A DNA stretch of 15,107 nt from Eubacterium sp. Lineage in GTDB: Bacteria; Bacillota_A; Clostridia; Lachnospirales; Lachnospiraceae. The notes under the pieces were generated by a model that saw nothing but the letters and a program-made list of their open reading frames with translations, ran no database searches and was not told where the DNA came from. Shown one piece after another: positions 13,863 to 15,107 of this stretch (within the stretch, counting starts at the first letter, position 1; each line of letters begins with the position of its first letter). The position numbers and the translations under genes are program-made. The stretch is from NCBI GenBank assembly GCA_023663915.1, contig JAMPGN010000093.1, positions 1 to 15,107 of the forward strand, read 5' to 3'.

Positions 13863-14621
13863 ATGTATCTGATAGCGCTCTGTGATGATGAAATAGTGGA
13901 GTTAGAGAAAACAGAAAAACTGCTGAGTGACTATGAGAAAAAATATTCCGGTTCGGAATTTGCAATCCGGCGTTTTGAAAGTGCGGATAGTTTGCTTGCC
14001 CTGCTTAGGGAAGAAAATTATATGCCGGATCTGATCTTTATGGATATTTTTATGCCAAATAAACAGGATATTTCGTATCCTTTGGGGATTGAGGCGGCAA
14101 GGATGATACGAAATATGAACTATAAAGGGAAAATCGTCTTCCTCACGACATCCAAAGAATATGCATTGGATGCTTTTGATGTGGATGCGCTGCAATATAT
14201 CGTAAAGCCGATATCGGAAGATAGATTGTTTCTACTGCTTGATAATTTATTGAAAGATATAGAGGAAGAACGAAAGAAATACATTTTGCTGCGGATTGAA
14301 GGGCGGCTTGTGAGAGTGTCATTAAATGACATTGTATATTGTGAGGCACAAGGAAAAACACAATGCCTGTATCTTGCAGATGGCACACAGTGTACCCTGC
14401 GAATGACCATGACAGAGTTTTACGACCAGCTTGCACCATATCAGGAGTTTGTAAGGCTGGGGGTTGCTTTTATCGTTAATCTTGGATATATCGCCAGCCT
14501 GAATGCAAAGGAAATCTGTATGGATAATGGCAGGAAGATTTATCCGCCGAGAGGTACTTATAAGAGTTTGCGGGAACAGTATTTCAACTATTATTGCAGG
14601 GAAAGAGAATGGGGGGGGTAG
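13863..14621 (+). CDS. LytTR-family response regulator
   Basis: A 252-residue regulator. The receiver domain (1-120) has acidic Asp8/Asp9, the phosphorylated Asp61 in FMDIFMP, Thr95/Thr96 and Lys115 in IVKP. Between MP and GIEAAR it carries about nine residues (NKQDISYPL) where most relatives have about three to four. Residues about 138-242 form the LytTR DNA-binding domain: LLRIEGRLVRVSLNDIVYCEAQGKTQCLYL, then EFVRLGVAFIVNLGYI and the final strand IYPPRGTYKSLREQY. LytTR proteins bind pairs of roughly 9-bp direct repeats about 21 bp apart, which fits the sites at 7139 and 10619. AGGAGG is 7 nt before the ATG. The last codons are a G8 run. Confidence 0.92.
   Translation: MYLIALCDDEIVELEKTEKLLSDYEKKYSGSEFAIRRFESADSLLALLREENYMPDLIFMDIFMPNKQDISYPLGIEAARMIRNMNYKGKIVFLTTSKEYALDAFDVDALQYIVKPISEDRLFLLLDNLLKDIEEERKKYILLRIEGRLVRVSLNDIVYCEAQGKTQCLYLADGTQCTLRMTMTEFYDQLAPYQEFVRLGVAFIVNLGYIASLNAKEICMDNGRKIYPPRGTYKSLREQYFNYYCREREWGG
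14611..14618 (+). repeat. G8 homopolymer at the end of the regulator gene
   Basis: Eight G bases encode the final Trp-Gly-Gly before TAG. A shift of one base either way would only add three to six residues. Confidence 0.9.
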
Positions 14622-14646
14622 GACAATGTGAGTTCTGAATGTATTG

Positions 14647-14671
14647 CCGGGCTGTGTATGCAACCCGGTTT
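14647..14671 (+). terminator. Candidate terminator after the regulator gene
   Basis: CCGGG (14647-14651) pairs with CCCGG (14664-14668), extended by TG/CA past a C-A mismatch, with a 6-nt loop. Only TTT follows, so it is a weak intrinsic terminator. Confidence 0.45.
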
Positions 14672-14756
14672 GTGCGGAAATATCTGAAAAATTGTTTTGC
14701 AAAATCGGACAAAATTACTTTATAGATCATATCTATCCCTCAGTTCTGCAAATGCC

Positions 14757-14969
14757 TTAGTTGCCTCCCTGCAACTTCTCCAGTTCCGGATATTCCACCC
14801 CGAAAGTCTCAACCGTGACTGTCTTAATCTGCTGGTCTTCCAAAGGACGGTCGGCATAATCGGTAGCTGTCTCGGCAATTTTATTAACATTCTCCATTCC
14901 ATCAATCACCTTCCCGAACGCCGCATAAGCGCCGTCTAAGTGAGGCGAAGTCTTGTGCATGATAAAGAA
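14757..14969 (-). pseudogene. 3' fragment of a cyclophilin-type peptidyl-prolyl isomerase gene
   Basis: The minus frame reads [32 protein letters not shown] and a tail [17 protein letters not shown], the C-terminal part of cyclophilin-type prolyl isomerases, about 70 of a usual 170-200 residues. In relatives the motif before FFI is SQ or GSQ. Here the preceding codons read Pro-Tyr, and two codons further is an in-frame TAA at 14979-14981. Homology therefore stops abruptly near 14970 rather than decaying. The catalytic half is missing, so it cannot be an active enzyme. It is best explained as the displaced gene end left by insertion of the DNA to the right. It converges with the regulator gene. 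Confidence 0.75.
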
Positions 14970-15107
14970 GTATGGAGCTTAGAAACCTTGTATTTAGTGG
15001 ATATTTTACCAGATTTTAAGTTTGTTGACAACAAATTGACAACAATTTTTGTTTTGAATAGTACCGAATAATACTGAATGGTACTTTTATAGAATAGAGT
15101 ATGAGTT
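14970..15107. mobile_element. Probable end of an integrated mobile element
   Basis: From the break in the cyclophilin gene onward the DNA is AT-rich and non-coding. It carries TTGACAACAA twice, 11 bp apart (15025-15034, 15036-15045), then three tandem 10-mers. Clusters of short direct repeats beside a core site inside a gene are typical arm-type sites of tyrosine-integrase elements. No integrase gene is visible before the window ends. Confidence 0.5.
15056..15085. repeat. Three tandem 10-bp repeats (GAATRRTACY)
   Basis: GAATAGTACC, GAATAATACT and GAATGGTACT follow each other without gaps. The outer copies also give an inverted pair AGTACC/GGTACT (15060-15065, 15080-15085). A looser GAATAGAGTA occurs at 15092. 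One helical turn per repeat suggests a protein-binding array. Confidence 0.6.

Noticed and set aside
14584..14730. A 48-codon minus-strand frame beginning MIYKVILSDFAKQ with GAGGG upstream, recalling the start of RelE/ParE toxins.
   Set aside because: Only the first dozen residues resemble the family; the rest does not, and it overlaps the end of the regulator gene and its hairpin. It could be a worn remnant but is not supportable.

Overview
The window reads as chromosomal DNA of a Gram-positive anaerobe of the Clostridia, most likely Lachnospiraceae. The reasons are a class II fructose-bisphosphate aldolase, an AGCS sodium:amino-acid symporter, an Rpn-type nuclease with the family features common there, a lipoprotein with a solute-binding domain, a class B sortase with its substrate, a BspA-like protein, and strong AGGAGG-type ribosome binding sites. 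The assignment rests on protein character only, not on a search.

Layout. (1) 1-4356, housekeeping-like block: the 3' end of fba (+) converges on an alpha/beta hydrolase (-). Upstream of that on the minus strand lie an Rpn-type PD-(D/E)XK nuclease and an AGCS symporter. The nuclease and the symporter each have a recognisable promoter and a structured leader. (2) 4357-4700: AT-rich non-coding DNA with a long perfect stem-loop. (3) 4701-7040 (-): a large lipoprotein fusing a propeller-like N-terminal half to a family 1 extracellular solute-binding domain. (4) 7139-14621: a cell-surface module. It holds a beta-helix/Big2 surface protein ending in an NPQTG sorting signal, a class B sortase 1 nt downstream, a 39-aa minus-strand gene, two further surface-type proteins (one possibly ending in a LamG-like domain, one BspA-like), and an AgrC-type histidine kinase with a LytTR response regulator. 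(5) 14622-15107: the displaced 3' end of a cyclophilin gene, cut right before its FFIMH motif, followed by DNA with short direct repeats that looks like the end of an integrated element running off the window.

How it may work together. The promoters at 7139-7207 and 10619-10687, 3.5 kb apart, share an ungapped block of about 67 bp (54 identical by eye). Each has two degenerate 13-bp direct repeats exactly 21 bp apart, ending 7 bp upstream of a -35 box, followed by a 16-bp spacer and a TATANT -10. This is the geometry of LytTR-family (AgrA/ComE-like) activator sites, and a LytTR regulator is encoded in the same segment. I infer that the kinase/regulator pair switches on the sortase-anchored protein with its sortase, and the second surface-protein operon. 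The anchored protein also carries a G9 tract just before its sorting signal. Slippage in either direction would delete the anchor, so expression may also be phase-variable. No autoinducer peptide gene or AgrB-type processing protease is visible, so the inducing signal is unknown.
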